Source of the DNA: Candidatus Avelusimicrobium caledoniensis | Lineage (GTDB): Bacteria > Elusimicrobiota > Elusimicrobia > Elusimicrobiales > Elusimicrobiaceae | Reading direction: 5' to 3' | Length of the DNA: 64,000 nucleotides | Assembly (NCBI GenBank): GCA_900315795.1 | Contig: ONAM01000014.1 | Span: forward strand, 98,938-162,937 | Shown: positions 9,084-16,780 of the stretch, piece by piece | How positions within the stretch are numbered: the first letter of the stretch is position 1 | Layout of the letters: each line of letters begins with the position of its first letter | Program-made: the position numbers and the translations under genes | The notes under the pieces: generated by a model | Databases searched by the model: none | Told to the model about the DNA's origin: nothing | Seen by the model: the letters and a program-made list of their open reading frames with translations, nothing else

Positions 9084-9626
9084 ATGAAACATTATAGTAA
9101 ATTAAACGAAAAAAAGATTTCTTCCCAAACCTTATACAAAGGGGTGTTGGACGTAAAATTAGACGAAGTAAAATTAGTAGACGGCAACAAAAGCGTACGC
9201 ATTTATTTAAAGCACCGCGGCGCAAGCGGTATTTTGCCTGTGGAAAACGGGTTTGTATATTTGGTGGAACAATTCCGCTACCCGATTGGTCAAACTACGC
9301 TGGAAATTCCCGCCGGAAAACGCGAGCCGGGGCAAAATTTTTTGGCCTGTGCGCGCGCGGAACTGAAACAAGAAACGGGACTAAAAGCCAAATCACTCAA
9401 AGAAATTTTAGTGTTTCACCCGTGTAATGCTTTTTCCAACGAAGTGCAACATCTTTATGTAGCCACCGGGCTAAGCCGCGGGGACACCGATTTGGACGAC
9501 GACGAGTTTATTAACGTCAAAAAAATCCCGCTTAAAAAAGCCTATGCGATGATTAAAAACGGCCAAATCACCGACGCCAAAACTATTTTAGCGTTGCAGT
9601 GGTATAAGATGAATTGCAAAGCATAA
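9084..9626 (+). CDS. Nudix hydrolase, ADP-ribose pyrophosphatase type
   Basis: The 180-residue protein has the NudF/ADP-ribose pyrophosphatase layout: an N-terminal dimerising beta domain, then VEQFRYPIGQTTLEIPAGKREPG and a Nudix helix. The Nudix box is degenerate. The first Glu is Gln (GKREPGQ), the Arg is Ala, and the first Glu of the EE pair is Gln (AELKQETGL). The two other catalytic Glu residues remain, so metal binding is possible but activity may differ. No Shine-Dalgarno is visible; TAAAAT (9072-9077) lies exactly 6 nt before the ATG, so the mRNA is probably leaderless. It is convergent with pilin copy 2. Confidence 0.88.
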   Translation: MKHYSKLNEKKISSQTLYKGVLDVKLDEVKLVDGNKSVRIYLKHRGASGILPVENGFVYLVEQFRYPIGQTTLEIPAGKREPGQNFLACARAELKQETGLKAKSLKEILVFHPCNAFSNEVQHLYVATGLSRGDTDLDDDEFINVKKIPLKKAYAMIKNGQITDAKTILALQWYKMNCKA

Positions 9627-9631
9627 ACCGG

Positions 9632-10219
9632 CTAATCGTTCCACACATAGATGTTCCACACGCCGCTCTCTGTTGATGAAGATTGACGCCGTGTGAAATG
9701 TTTACATATTTCGTTGGCAAGCACATTGTCTGTACGGGCATAACACCGCTTACCAACAGATCCTCCGTTATCAAACATAAAATATAAGCGCAAGTTAGTG
9801 TTTGCTGTTATACGAGCGTCCCATAAAGCAACCCATACTTTACTAAGTTGGGCACCCCATCCGACGCCTGAATAAAAATAAGTTCCGCTAATAGTACCCG
9901 TCAAACCAATATCCAACTCGCTCCAATCGGTGGTATATCGTCCGTTAGCTAAATAATACCGTTCCTCGGCTTGTTTGACAGAATTGCCTAAGGTAATTAA
10001 TTGTGTCATACGCGCTTTGGCAACGGCAAATTTATATTGCGGCAACGCCACCGCGGCTAAAATACCGATGATTAAAACTACCACTAATAATTCAATGAGC
10101 GTAAAACCTTTATGTAGGTCAGGTTTCACCTGACAATGTTTCGGCAGAAACATCTTTCCTTGTTTGATGTCAGGCATAGCCTGACCTACAACGGCTTTAA
10201 AACAATGCTCTTTTTTCAT
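9632..10219 (-). CDS. Type IV pilin-like protein with expanded leader (copy 2)
   Basis: This 195-residue prepilin has a 38-residue leader before G/FTLIE, against 6 in most copies here. The extra leader is encoded by a palindromic repeat (10114-10189) and stays in frame. The -1 residue is the canonical Gly. The mature protein keeps the hydrophobic helix and the spine (KARMTQLITLGNSVKQAEERYYL), and has two Cys near the C-terminus and a YVWND end. It has its own T11 promoter (10246-10273). Whether prepilin peptidase still processes so long a leader is unknown. Confidence 0.9.
   Translation of the reverse strand: MKKEHCFKAVVGQAMPDIKQGKMFLPKHCQVKPDLHKGFTLIELLVVVLIIGILAAVALPQYKFAVAKARMTQLITLGNSVKQAEERYYLANGRYTTDWSELDIGLTGTISGTYFYSGVGWGAQLSKVWVALWDARITANTNLRLYFMFDNGGSVGKRCYARTDNVLANEICKHFTRRQSSSTESGVWNIYVWND
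10114..10189. repeat. Palindromic repeat inside a prepilin leader
   Basis: Perfect 10-bp arms, GTAGGTCAGG (10114-10123) and CCTGACCTAC (10180-10189), enclose CAGGT-TTC-ACCTG and a second small palindrome around ATGTTTCGGCAGAAACAT. The element sits within the leader codons of pilin copy 2 and keeps the frame open. Confidence 0.85.
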
Positions 10220-10245
10220 ACGACCTCCTTTGTTCCATTAAATAA

Positions 10246-10273
10246 AATGTAGCAAAAAAAAAAACGATGTCAA
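10246..10273 (-). promoter_or_regulatory. Pilin promoter with T11 spacer (copy 2)
   Basis: TTGACA (plus strand 10268-10273) and TACATT (10246-10251) are separated by 16 nt that contain an 11-nt homopolymer (10254-10264). The layout is identical to copy 1. Confidence 0.75.
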
Positions 10274-10300
10274 CCCCCCTGTTTTATTTTGCAGCACAGC

Positions 10301-10329
10301 AAAAAAGACCTCCGTTTGGAGGTCTTTTT
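10301..10329 (-). terminator. Terminator after the secreted protease gene
   Basis: The stem AAAGACCTCC/GGAGGTCTTT with a 4-nt loop has a T run on both strands. It lies 23 nt after the protease gene stop and could also stop readthrough in the other direction. Confidence 0.8.
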
Positions 10330-10351
10330 CAAAAAGATAAAAAGTTATTTG

Positions 10352-11461
10352 TTACGGAATTGTATATTCTATATCCCGCACGCTCCCGCGCCGCCGTTCA
10401 ATAAGGATAATCACCAAATCTCCGCTTTGCCAAGGCACCTCATCAAGCAACCATTCCACATGTTCATCGGAATACACTTGATCCCATCCGTTGAGTTGTT
10501 TTTCAAACAACAGTCTGTTCTCGCCGTATACCTGTATAGCCGCTACGCGTTCTTCCCAATCTAATTGCCCCACTTCCTGTCCGAAGATTTTTACCGGGCG
10601 GGTCAATGCCGCCAATTTTTCCCCGTGTAACTGCCGGTCAAGCAACGGTAACGTTTCTGAGAGATTGACCGCAAAACTACGGTTCTTTTCCGGCTCTGCG
10701 GCTATGCCGCAACTGCCCACGTGTACACCCACCACTTTCCAGCGGTTAGCTTGTAATTGTAACACCGGCGAACCGCAATAGCCGCTAAATCCAAACGGCT
10801 CGTCGGGATTTTCTTGCGCAAGGGCAGGGCGCGTGCCGATTAAATCCCACTGCCCAGCTGACAAAAACCGCCGCTCCATAGGTAAAATATCGCGGTGTTT
10901 CCAAAGTCCTTCGGTATATCCGAGCGAAAAAGCAGGTAATTTTAAATCTGGCGCGGCCCAGGTAAACGGTTTGGCTCCCCCGCGCAACGCCTCTGGCGGC
11001 AACGCGGCTAAAGCAACATCCGCCGAGTGAATACCCCGCTGTCCACCTGCGGCAATTTTGACTTTAAATTCCAAAGGGGTACCTTGCTCATTAAATACTT
11101 CCGCTACTACGGTATTGCCTACGCGGCCTCCTACGTGGCGGGCCGTAGCTATGTAGGGAACATTATTTAACATCACTAAAAAACCCGTTCCCATCACTTC
11201 GCCGCCTTTTTTGGACTTTATCTGCACTAAGCCGCGTTGAGCCGATTGAAATAAATAATTTTGGGAAAAATTCTGCTGCGCGGCCCGATAAATAGGCCGC
11301 ATCGCTTTTACGTTTAAAAGTTCCACTGTTTCCGGTGCCCACGAAGCAGAAAACGCATCTATGCGCCCTCCCTTGGGAAACTTAATCCCCCTAAAAATCT
11401 GCGCATGGGAGGACACAGCAGCCAGTAATAAACTAATGCTTACAATCAAAAAACGTTTCAT
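10352..11461 (-). CDS. Secreted chymotrypsin-fold protease with Cys nucleophile
   Basis: The 369-residue protein begins with a signal peptide (cleavage likely after VSSHA). A trypsin/HtrA-like fold follows. GTGFLV leads to the His of TATARHVGG form (TARHVGG, His109); HSADVAL gives Asp148. At the nucleophile site GDSGGP is replaced by GYCGSP, putting Cys229 where Ser is expected, as in viral 3C-like proteases. The C-terminal 100 residues form an extra domain that also occurs in the protein at 54234-55448. That protein is a paralogue lacking all three residues. No Shine-Dalgarno is clear; TACTAT lies 5 nt before the ATG, so it may be leaderless. Substrate unknown. Confidence 0.8.
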   Translation of the reverse strand: MKRFLIVSISLLLAAVSSHAQIFRGIKFPKGGRIDAFSASWAPETVELLNVKAMRPIYRAAQQNFSQNYLFQSAQRGLVQIKSKKGGEVMGTGFLVMLNNVPYIATARHVGGRVGNTVVAEVFNEQGTPLEFKVKIAAGGQRGIHSADVALAALPPEALRGGAKPFTWAAPDLKLPAFSLGYTEGLWKHRDILPMERRFLSAGQWDLIGTRPALAQENPDEPFGFSGYCGSPVLQLQANRWKVVGVHVGSCGIAAEPEKNRSFAVNLSETLPLLDRQLHGEKLAALTRPVKIFGQEVGQLDWEERVAAIQVYGENRLLFEKQLNGWDQVYSDEHVEWLLDEVPWQSGDLVIILIERRRGSVRDIEYTIP

Positions 11462-11490
11462 ATAATATAGTATGCTGTTTTTTAGGACGT

Positions 11491-11533
11491 AAAAAAAGAG
11501 TCAAAGGCCCTAGTGTGCGCTAGGACCTTTGAC
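11491..11533 (-). terminator. Terminator of pgm
   Basis: The 14-nt stem GTCAAAGG-CCTAG is nearly perfect (arms 11500-11513 and 11520-11533) and is followed on the minus strand by TCTTTTTTT. Confidence 0.9.
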
Positions 11534-11552
11534 CTAATTGGTGCGGCGCAAG

Positions 11553-13094
11553 TTACGCCAGAATTTTTTGCGCTTCGCTGATGAGCTCTTGCAAGTGGTG
11601 TTCGTCCGTAAATGTTTCGGCGTAGACTTTTAAAATATTTTCCGTGCCGCTCGGGCGCACCAAAAACCATGAGTTTTCCAAATAGACTTTAAGGCCGTCC
11701 GTATCGCGCACGCGGGTTACTTTTTCGCCCGCGACGTGCGTGGCCGTAAAGTCGGCCGCCTTCATGGCTTTGACTTTTTGTTTGGTGGCGGCGTCGGTCG
11801 GGATATCCACGCGCGTGTAGTGCGAAACGCCGTATTTTTTTGTCAGACCTTGATAAAGCGCAGCAATATCGCCCTCACTTGCTTGAATTTCCATTAAAAG
11901 ACACACGGCAAACATGCCGTCCTTTTCCGTCGTCCAACCGCTAACCGACATCCCGGCACTTTCTTCGCCCGCGAGCACATAGCGGCCTTTATCTAACCCG
12001 TCTACAAAGTATTTAAAACCGACGTTGACTTCATCCAATTCTAACTTGTGATCGGCGGCGATACGGTCCAAAAGGGCCGTCGTGCCCAGCGTGCGTCCAA
12101 TAGCCGTAGCCCCCGCCACCCGTTGGTGACGCACCAAATAATCGGCCATCACACAAAGGGCGTGATTGGGCGCAATCAAACCGCCTTTGGAAGTGGCACA
12201 ACCGAAACGGTCCGCGTCCGGATCGCTCGCACCGGCAAAAGAATAAGAGCCGTTTTGCACGAGTTCTATAAGCGGTTTCATCGGATATTTAGACGACGGG
12301 TCCATACGGATTTTTCCGTCGTGGTCTAGCGGGATAAAATAAAACGTCGGGTCTTGCACTTCGCTCACAATATCTACATTGGTAAGACCGTATTTTTCTT
12401 TAATCGCCCGGTAAAAAGGCAAGCTCGTGCCACCTAGCGGATGAATGGCAAATTTGCACGGGGCAGCAGCAATTTTTTTAAAATCAATTTTTTTACCTAA
12501 CGCTTCCACATACGGCGTAATCACATCGGCTGTTTTAACAAGTCCTTTAGCACGGGCCTGATCAAGGGGCATCGTTTTAATTGCTTGCGGATCGGCCATA
12601 TATTCGTTGGCGTATTTTTCAATTTGCGCCGTTAATTTCCCGTCGGCAGGACCGCCGTTAGACGGGTTGTATTTAAGCCCCATTTCCTGCGGCGGATTGT
12701 GGCTCGCCGTTCCGTTCAAACACGCACACGCGCGCCCACTGCGAATTTCAAACGAGAAAACAGGCGTCGGCACGGGAATCTCCGGCAAAATAACCGTAAG
12801 TCCGTTGGCGGTTAGCACTTCGGCACACAGCGTGGCCGTATCGCGCGACATTAGCCGCGTATCGCCGCCGACCAAAATCGGCCCGGTAATATGATTTTCC
12901 AAATGGATACGCGCAACAGCTTGTGCAATTGCTTTAGCATGCAACGCACAAAATCCTTCCCCCAGCGTTCCGCGGTGACCCGATGTTCCAAATTTTACAG
13001 GCACAGGTGTTTGGTCCGGCTCGTAGAAAGCACGGCGTAAAGATTGCGTATCAATTTTTTGCGTTGTAAGCGTTCCGGCCAATTCGCTAACCAT
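11553..13094 (-). CDS. pgm: Phosphoglucomutase (alpha-D-glucose phosphate-specific)
   Basis: This 513-residue cytoplasmic enzyme interconverts glucose 1-phosphate and glucose 6-phosphate, feeding glycogen or surface polysaccharide synthesis. It has the substrate-binding GTSGHRG near the N-terminus, the phosphoserine loop TASHNPP, the YNPSNGGPAD segment typical of the bacterial Pgm subgroup, the metal loop DPDADRFG, and GEESAG. The phosphate-binding C-terminal domain has RPSGTENILKVYAE. The ATG has an AAGGAGA ribosome-binding site. It is monocistronic, with a strong terminator downstream. Confidence 0.95.
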   Translation of the reverse strand: MVSELAGTLTTQKIDTQSLRRAFYEPDQTPVPVKFGTSGHRGTLGEGFCALHAKAIAQAVARIHLENHITGPILVGGDTRLMSRDTATLCAEVLTANGLTVILPEIPVPTPVFSFEIRSGRACACLNGTASHNPPQEMGLKYNPSNGGPADGKLTAQIEKYANEYMADPQAIKTMPLDQARAKGLVKTADVITPYVEALGKKIDFKKIAAAPCKFAIHPLGGTSLPFYRAIKEKYGLTNVDIVSEVQDPTFYFIPLDHDGKIRMDPSSKYPMKPLIELVQNGSYSFAGASDPDADRFGCATSKGGLIAPNHALCVMADYLVRHQRVAGATAIGRTLGTTALLDRIAADHKLELDEVNVGFKYFVDGLDKGRYVLAGEESAGMSVSGWTTEKDGMFAVCLLMEIQASEGDIAALYQGLTKKYGVSHYTRVDIPTDAATKQKVKAMKAADFTATHVAGEKVTRVRDTDGLKVYLENSWFLVRPSGTENILKVYAETFTDEHHLQELISEAQKILA

Positions 13095-13187
13095 AAATCT
13101 TCTCCTTAAAATGAACGGACATCTTGCACTTGCGTGCGTCTTTTTCTATCATATTATATATCTTTAAAATTTACAAATGGAGCCAGT

Positions 13188-13889
13188 ATGAAAAAACTAT
13201 TATCTGTTGTAGCCAGCTTATTTATCTTGCCCGTCGTCGCGTTTGCCTCTACCAACATTTCCGACGACTTCCGCGATCACTACACCGCTAATTCTAATCT
13301 GTCGGCGTACAATAAAGACATCAACACCTTAATCGGGTTAAATGATTTCCACACCGGGAAAGCTACCTCGTTCCCCGGGTTTGACATTGGGGCAACCTTT
13401 GGCGGCGTGAAAGTAGGAAGCAAAAACGATATCTCTTCCGAAGATTATATGTTCACCCCTTTTATTACCGCAGAAACTTTAGTGCCAGTTATTAACACGA
13501 CCGTCGCATTACGCGGCAGCGCGTTTAACGGGTTTGAATCTATCGGCGTCGGGCTTAAATACGACTACAATGTATTGGAACTTTTTGACGTAACATTAGC
13601 CGGTTTCTACGACCGCGCCAAAACCGATTGGTACACGACGGACCACTTATCATTTTCCGCGGTGGCCTCCGCTACGGTGCTGTTTTTAACCCCGTATTTG
13701 GGCGTCGGTTACGACTACGGCGATTTATCTACCCGCAAAATGGCAACCAACCGCTCCACGTCCGATCAAGCGGCCCGTTGGACGGCCGGCTTGCGTGTCA
13801 GCCCGTTGCCGTTGTTCTATGTGTTTGGTGCGTATACCCAAACCGCCAGCAACGCAGGTTTTCAAGCCGGAGTTGGGCTTAATTTCTAA
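13188..13889 (+). CDS. Outer-membrane beta-barrel-like protein
   Basis: I chose the ATG at 13188 because it follows a GGAG site and opens a clear signal peptide (MKKLLSVVASLFILPVVAFA). An in-frame extension upstream would hide the signal. The 233-residue product is rich in alternating aromatic and glycine strands and ends in GVGLNF, a C-terminal Phe typical of outer-membrane barrels. No further family is recognised. TATTAT at 13152-13157 is a plausible -10 box. It ends 7 nt before murB, so the two are probably cotranscribed. Confidence 0.75.
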   Translation: MKKLLSVVASLFILPVVAFASTNISDDFRDHYTANSNLSAYNKDINTLIGLNDFHTGKATSFPGFDIGATFGGVKVGSKNDISSEDYMFTPFITAETLVPVINTTVALRGSAFNGFESIGVGLKYDYNVLELFDVTLAGFYDRAKTDWYTTDHLSFSAVASATVLFLTPYLGVGYDYGDLSTRKMATNRSTSDQAARWTAGLRVSPLPLFYVFGAYTQTASNAGFQAGVGLNF

Positions 13890-13896
13890 CTAAACC

Positions 13897-14796
13897 ATGG
13901 ACTATAAGCAAGAACTCAAAAACTTTTTCGGCGAGCATTGTTTAATTGACGAGCCGATGTCTTGCCATACCACCTATCGCACCGGAGGGCCGGCGGAGGC
14001 GTATGTGTATCCGGCCACGCCGGAAGAGTGGAGTTTTGTGCTCAAATTGTCCGCTACGTACAATATCCCTTTGCATATTATCGGGTTTGGGTCTAATATT
14101 TTAGTCGGCTCCAAAGGCATGCTGGGCATAGTGTGTTCCACCAAACGCATGCAACAAATTTCCACCGAAGGCGAACACATCAAAGCCCAAGCCGGAGCTG
14201 CCCTGGACAAAGTGTGCGAAATTGCTTGCCACGCGGGTCTAGCCGGCATGGAAAAACTATCCGGCATCCCGGGCAGTATCGGCGGAGCGGTGTATATGAA
14301 CGCGGGAGCGTTTGGGCAAGAAACATTTGACACACTGGCGTATTTTGACGTGATTGATAAGCAAGGCCGCCCGGCAACTATTTTGAAAGAAGATATCAAA
14401 TACGCTTACCGCCACGTAGAAGGAATAGAAAATTATATCGTGTTGTCGGCCGGATTTAAATTAACAAAAGCCGATTTTACACAACTGACCGAAACGCGCA
14501 ATACTATTTTACACAAACGCATTGAAAAACAGCCGTTGGAATTTCCCAGCGCGGGCAGTGTATTTAAACGTCCGGCTAACGATTACGCCTCGCGGTTGAT
14601 TGACGACACGGGATTGCGTGGTTTGTCGGTAGGTGGGGCCAAAGTATCTGAAAAACACGCCGGGTTTATCGTAAATTTCAATCACGCCACGCCGGAAGAT
14701 ATCCGCGAACTGATGCAGCAAGTACGCCAAAAAGTAAAAGAAAAACACGGCGTAGAATTGGAACTGGAACAAATTTTGTGGGGCGAATTTGAATAA
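13897..14796 (+). CDS. murB: UDP-N-acetylenolpyruvoylglucosamine reductase
   Basis: This 299-residue FAD enzyme makes UDP-MurNAc in peptidoglycan synthesis. The FAD-binding region shows TYRTGGPAEAYVYP and GSNILVG. GIPGSIGGAVYMNAGAFG is the MurB signature, and SAGSVFKRP provides the catalytic Ser. The C-terminal Glu lies in ELELEQILWG. No strong Shine-Dalgarno precedes the ATG. The gene starts 7 nt after the upstream stop, which suggests coupling. Confidence 0.97.
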   Translation: MDYKQELKNFFGEHCLIDEPMSCHTTYRTGGPAEAYVYPATPEEWSFVLKLSATYNIPLHIIGFGSNILVGSKGMLGIVCSTKRMQQISTEGEHIKAQAGAALDKVCEIACHAGLAGMEKLSGIPGSIGGAVYMNAGAFGQETFDTLAYFDVIDKQGRPATILKEDIKYAYRHVEGIENYIVLSAGFKLTKADFTQLTETRNTILHKRIEKQPLEFPSAGSVFKRPANDYASRLIDDTGLRGLSVGGAKVSEKHAGFIVNFNHATPEDIRELMQQVRQKVKEKHGVELELEQILWGEFE

Positions 14797-14880
14797 TATT
14801 TTCCGTCGGCATTTACGGAAAAGTTGACGCACGGCCCCGTTGTAAGATATAATATAAATATCCAATGATTTATGTTGTTT

Positions 14881-14955
14881 GGAGTCGTGGTGTAGCCTGG
14901 TTAACACGCTGCCCTGTCAAGGCAGAGACCGCGAGTTCGAATCTCGTCGACTCCG
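14881..14955 (+). tRNA. tRNA-Asp (GTC)
   Basis: A full cloverleaf: acceptor GGAGTCG/CGACTCC, D-arm TAGCCTGGTTAACA, anticodon stem CTGCC/GGCAG with loop CTGTCAA (anticodon GTC), and T-arm CGAGTTCGAATCTCG. The discriminator base is G, as expected for Asp. CCA is not encoded. Two tRNA-end repeat units follow. Confidence 0.97.
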
Positions 14956-14964
14956 TATGAATTT

Positions 14965-14989
14965 AAAAACCCGCCTTGTGCGGGTTTTT
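14965..14989 (+). terminator. Terminator after tRNA-Asp
   Basis: AAAAACCCGC-CTTGT-GCGGGTTTTT, a GC stem with flanking A and T runs. Confidence 0.9.
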
Positions 14990-14999
14990 AAATTTATGG

Positions 15000-15165
15000 G
15001 GAGTATCGAGCGGCATAAACTGCTTTATGCCGCGTCGAGATTCGAAGCCCGGAGCGATGTTTTTGTTTGAGCGTGCGTAAGCCGCGAAAGGCAAAAACCG
15101 CGAGGGCGGTTCCGGGCGCAATTCCCGTCAGGGAATTGACGCAGGACGAACTCTCGTCGACTCCG
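15000..15165 (+). repeat. tRNA-end repeat unit 1 (Asp locus)
   Basis: The unit opens with GGAGTATCGAG, a hairpin with arms CGGCATAAA and TTTATGCCG around CTGC (15011-15032), and GTCGAGATTCGAA (15034-15046). The last is an inverted copy of the tRNA-Asp T-arm. A conserved core of about 54 nt follows (15051-15104, beginning GGAGCGATGTTTTTG), shared with the tRNA-Val units. It closes with CTCGTCGACTCCG (15153-15165), a direct copy of the tRNA-Asp 3' end, and then a terminator. Confidence 0.85.
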
Positions 15166-15173
15166 TAAAATTT

Positions 15174-15198
15174 AAAAGTCCCCGGATGGGGGCTTTTT
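15174..15198 (+). terminator. Terminator after unit 1
   Basis: AAAAGTCCCC-GGAT-GGGGGCTTTTT hairpin with T run. Confidence 0.85.
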
Positions 15199-15206
15199 AA
15201 TTTTGT

Positions 15207-15376
15207 GGAGTATCGAGCAATACCAACTGCTTGGTATTGCGTCGAGATTCGAAAGGCGGACCCTTATGCGAGTTTGAGTGCGGGCCGTATCCGCACGAAA
15301 GGCGAGCATGGGGAGCCGGGGGCGCGAGCGCGTAGCGTCAGCGAAGCGACTTGTGCCCGAATTCTCGTCGACTCCG
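15207..15376 (+). repeat. tRNA-end repeat unit 2 (Asp locus)
   Basis: Same layout as unit 1: GGAGTATCGAG, a different hairpin with arms CAATACCAA and TTGGTATTG around CTGC (15218-15239), and the inverted T-arm CGTCGAGATTCGAA (15240-15253). The core is diverged and contains GTGCGGGCCGTATCCGCAC. It ends with a direct tRNA-Asp 3' end copy from 15364. That copy continues into a duplicate of the tRNA-Asp terminator. Confidence 0.85.
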
Positions 15377-15386
15377 TATGAATTTG

Positions 15387-15411
15387 AAACCCGCCTTGAG
15401 CGGGTTTTTTT
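15387..15411 (+). terminator. Terminator after unit 2
   Basis: AAACCCGC-CTTGA-GCGGGTTTTTTT, nearly the same hairpin as the one after tRNA-Asp. Confidence 0.9.
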
Positions 15412-15501
15412 GTTTCCCTACATTTACAGTTTTCCTCCCTATATCTCTCGTTTTTGCTTCATTCAACCTCTGTGCATTCTTTATACATCAACAAATTTTG
15501 C

Positions 15502-15529
15502 TTGACAAATCAAAAAAAAAAACGATAAT
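15502..15529 (+). promoter_or_regulatory. Pilin promoter with A11 spacer (copy 3)
   Basis: TTGACA (15502-15507), a 16-nt spacer AATC-A11-C (A run 15512-15522), and GATAAT (15524-15529). This is the second promoter class: the homopolymer is A on the coding strand. Confidence 0.8.
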
Positions 15530-15559
15530 AAAGGGACGGAAAAAATAGGAGCAAACAAT

Positions 15560-16084
15560 ATGAAAAACAACCAAGCATTTACACTCATTGAATTGTTAGT
15601 CGTCGTGCTCATTATCGGCATTTTAGCGGCGGTAGCTTTGCCCAAATACGAACAGGCCGTTGCCAAAAGCCGCTTTGTACAGTTGCAGACTATCGGTAAC
15701 GCTATTGCCACCAGCCAAGAAGCGTATTATTTGGCTAACGGCGAATATGCCACCAGCTTTGACCAACTGGATATTTTACCCAACGGTACATTGGGATATT
15801 CCGCGGGCAATAATCGCTTGATTACTATATCCAATGTACGGTGTTTCTTTGACGGAGATTATCCGCATATTGTTTGCTACTGGAAACTGGGTACCGATAA
15901 TAATGATTTAAGTCATTCGCAACTCAGCAAGTCCAAGGTGCCTCCCATGGATGTTTGGTATGGCACATCCGGAACCATTATCAGACGGTGTATCGGTATG
16001 ACAGACGAACAACGAAAAACCTGTTTATCTTTGGGTGGAACGCTCATTGATGACGGAAATAATCGTTATTTTGTCCTTCCCTAA
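15560..16084 (+). CDS. Type IV pilin/pseudopilin-like protein (copy 3)
   Basis: The 174-residue prepilin has leader MKNNQA, cleavage A/FTLIE, and a hydrophobic helix followed by LPKYEQAVAKSRFVQLQ. Most copies have LPQYQ at that place. Four Cys lie in the variable part (VRCFF, HIVCYW, IRRCIG, KTCLSL). A class 2 promoter precedes it. It is followed by the ferritin-like gene on the same strand, but the inverted repeat and separate promoter between them make cotranscription unlikely. Confidence 0.93.
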   Translation: MKNNQAFTLIELLVVVLIIGILAAVALPKYEQAVAKSRFVQLQTIGNAIATSQEAYYLANGEYATSFDQLDILPNGTLGYSAGNNRLITISNVRCFFDGDYPHIVCYWKLGTDNNDLSHSQLSKSKVPPMDVWYGTSGTIIRRCIGMTDEQRKTCLSLGGTLIDDGNNRYFVLP

Positions 16085-16097
16085 AATCTAACCCTTT

Positions 16098-16133
16098 TTC
16101 GCACTCTAGCGCAGACGTGCGAAGTGATATACT
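16098..16133 (+). promoter_or_regulatory. Inverted repeat and -10 box upstream of the ferritin-like gene
   Basis: The 7-bp arms TTCGCAC (16098-16104) and GTGCGAA (16117-16123) cover the place of a -35 box for TATACT (16128-16133). This could be an operator. A hairpin GCGCGG/CCGCGC follows at about 16140-16160 in the 5' UTR. Confidence 0.4.
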
Positions 16134-16189
16134 ATGTTGCGCGGGCGAACGTACCGCGCACATCTTACCTGTATTATAGGGGGTATATT

Positions 16190-16717
16190 ATGGGAATGAC
16201 AGGACGGAAAATTGTAGCGTGCGCCGGATTGGACGTAAACGAAGTAGTGCGGCTACTCAATCAAGCTTTTAGTGATGAGTGGTTGGCCTATTACCAATAC
16301 TGGGCCGGTGCGCAAATTGCCAGCGGCATTATGGCCCCGGTACTTCGGCCGGAACTGGAAGAACACGCCAAAGAGGAGTTAGACCACGCGCAAAAACTCG
16401 CCAAACGCATTATTGAACTGGGCGGCACGCCGGTGCTCAGTCCGGCAGAGTGGTACAAACAAAGCACGTGCGGCTATTTGGAGCCGAAAAATCACGAGGC
16501 ATCCAACATCCTCAAGCAAAACTTACAGGGCGAACGCTGTGCCATAGAAGTATATAATAAACTACTTAAATATGTATTTGGTAAAGACCTGATTACATCT
16601 CATATCGTCCGCCAAATCTTGCAAGAAGAAATTGAACACGAACAAGAATTGGAAGATTTAGCCGCCGATTACGAAGTAGTACTACCTAACATCGCGTGCA
16701 AATGTAAGAAAAAATAA
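16190..16717 (+). CDS. Ferritin-like diiron protein
   Basis: I placed the start at the ATG opening MGMTGRKIVACAG, about 7 nt after a G-rich ribosome-binding site; the in-frame extension upstream is non-coding in character. The 175-residue four-helix protein shows the ferritin-like diiron ligand set: Glu in SDEWLAYYQYW, ExxH in EELDHAQ, Glu in LQGERCAIEVY and ExxH in EEIEHEQ. The C-terminal CKCKKK tail could bind another metal. The likely role is iron storage or oxidative protection, in line with a strict anaerobe. It resembles bacterioferritin/Dps-like proteins more than rubrerythrin, since no rubredoxin domain is present. Confidence 0.85.
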   Translation: MGMTGRKIVACAGLDVNEVVRLLNQAFSDEWLAYYQYWAGAQIASGIMAPVLRPELEEHAKEELDHAQKLAKRIIELGGTPVLSPAEWYKQSTCGYLEPKNHEASNILKQNLQGERCAIEVYNKLLKYVFGKDLITSHIVRQILQEEIEHEQELEDLAADYEVVLPNIACKCKKK

Positions 16718-16736
16718 ATCAGCTATTGCAAAAACA

Positions 16737-16767
16737 GCCCCCGGAGTTGTCCGGGGGCTGTTTTATG
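16737..16767. terminator. Bidirectional terminator
   Basis: AACAGCCCCCGGA-GTTG-TCCGGGGGCTGTT, a strong 13-bp stem between the convergent ferritin-like and ankyrin genes. Confidence 0.9.
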
Positions 16768-16780
16768 TAAACTATTATCT

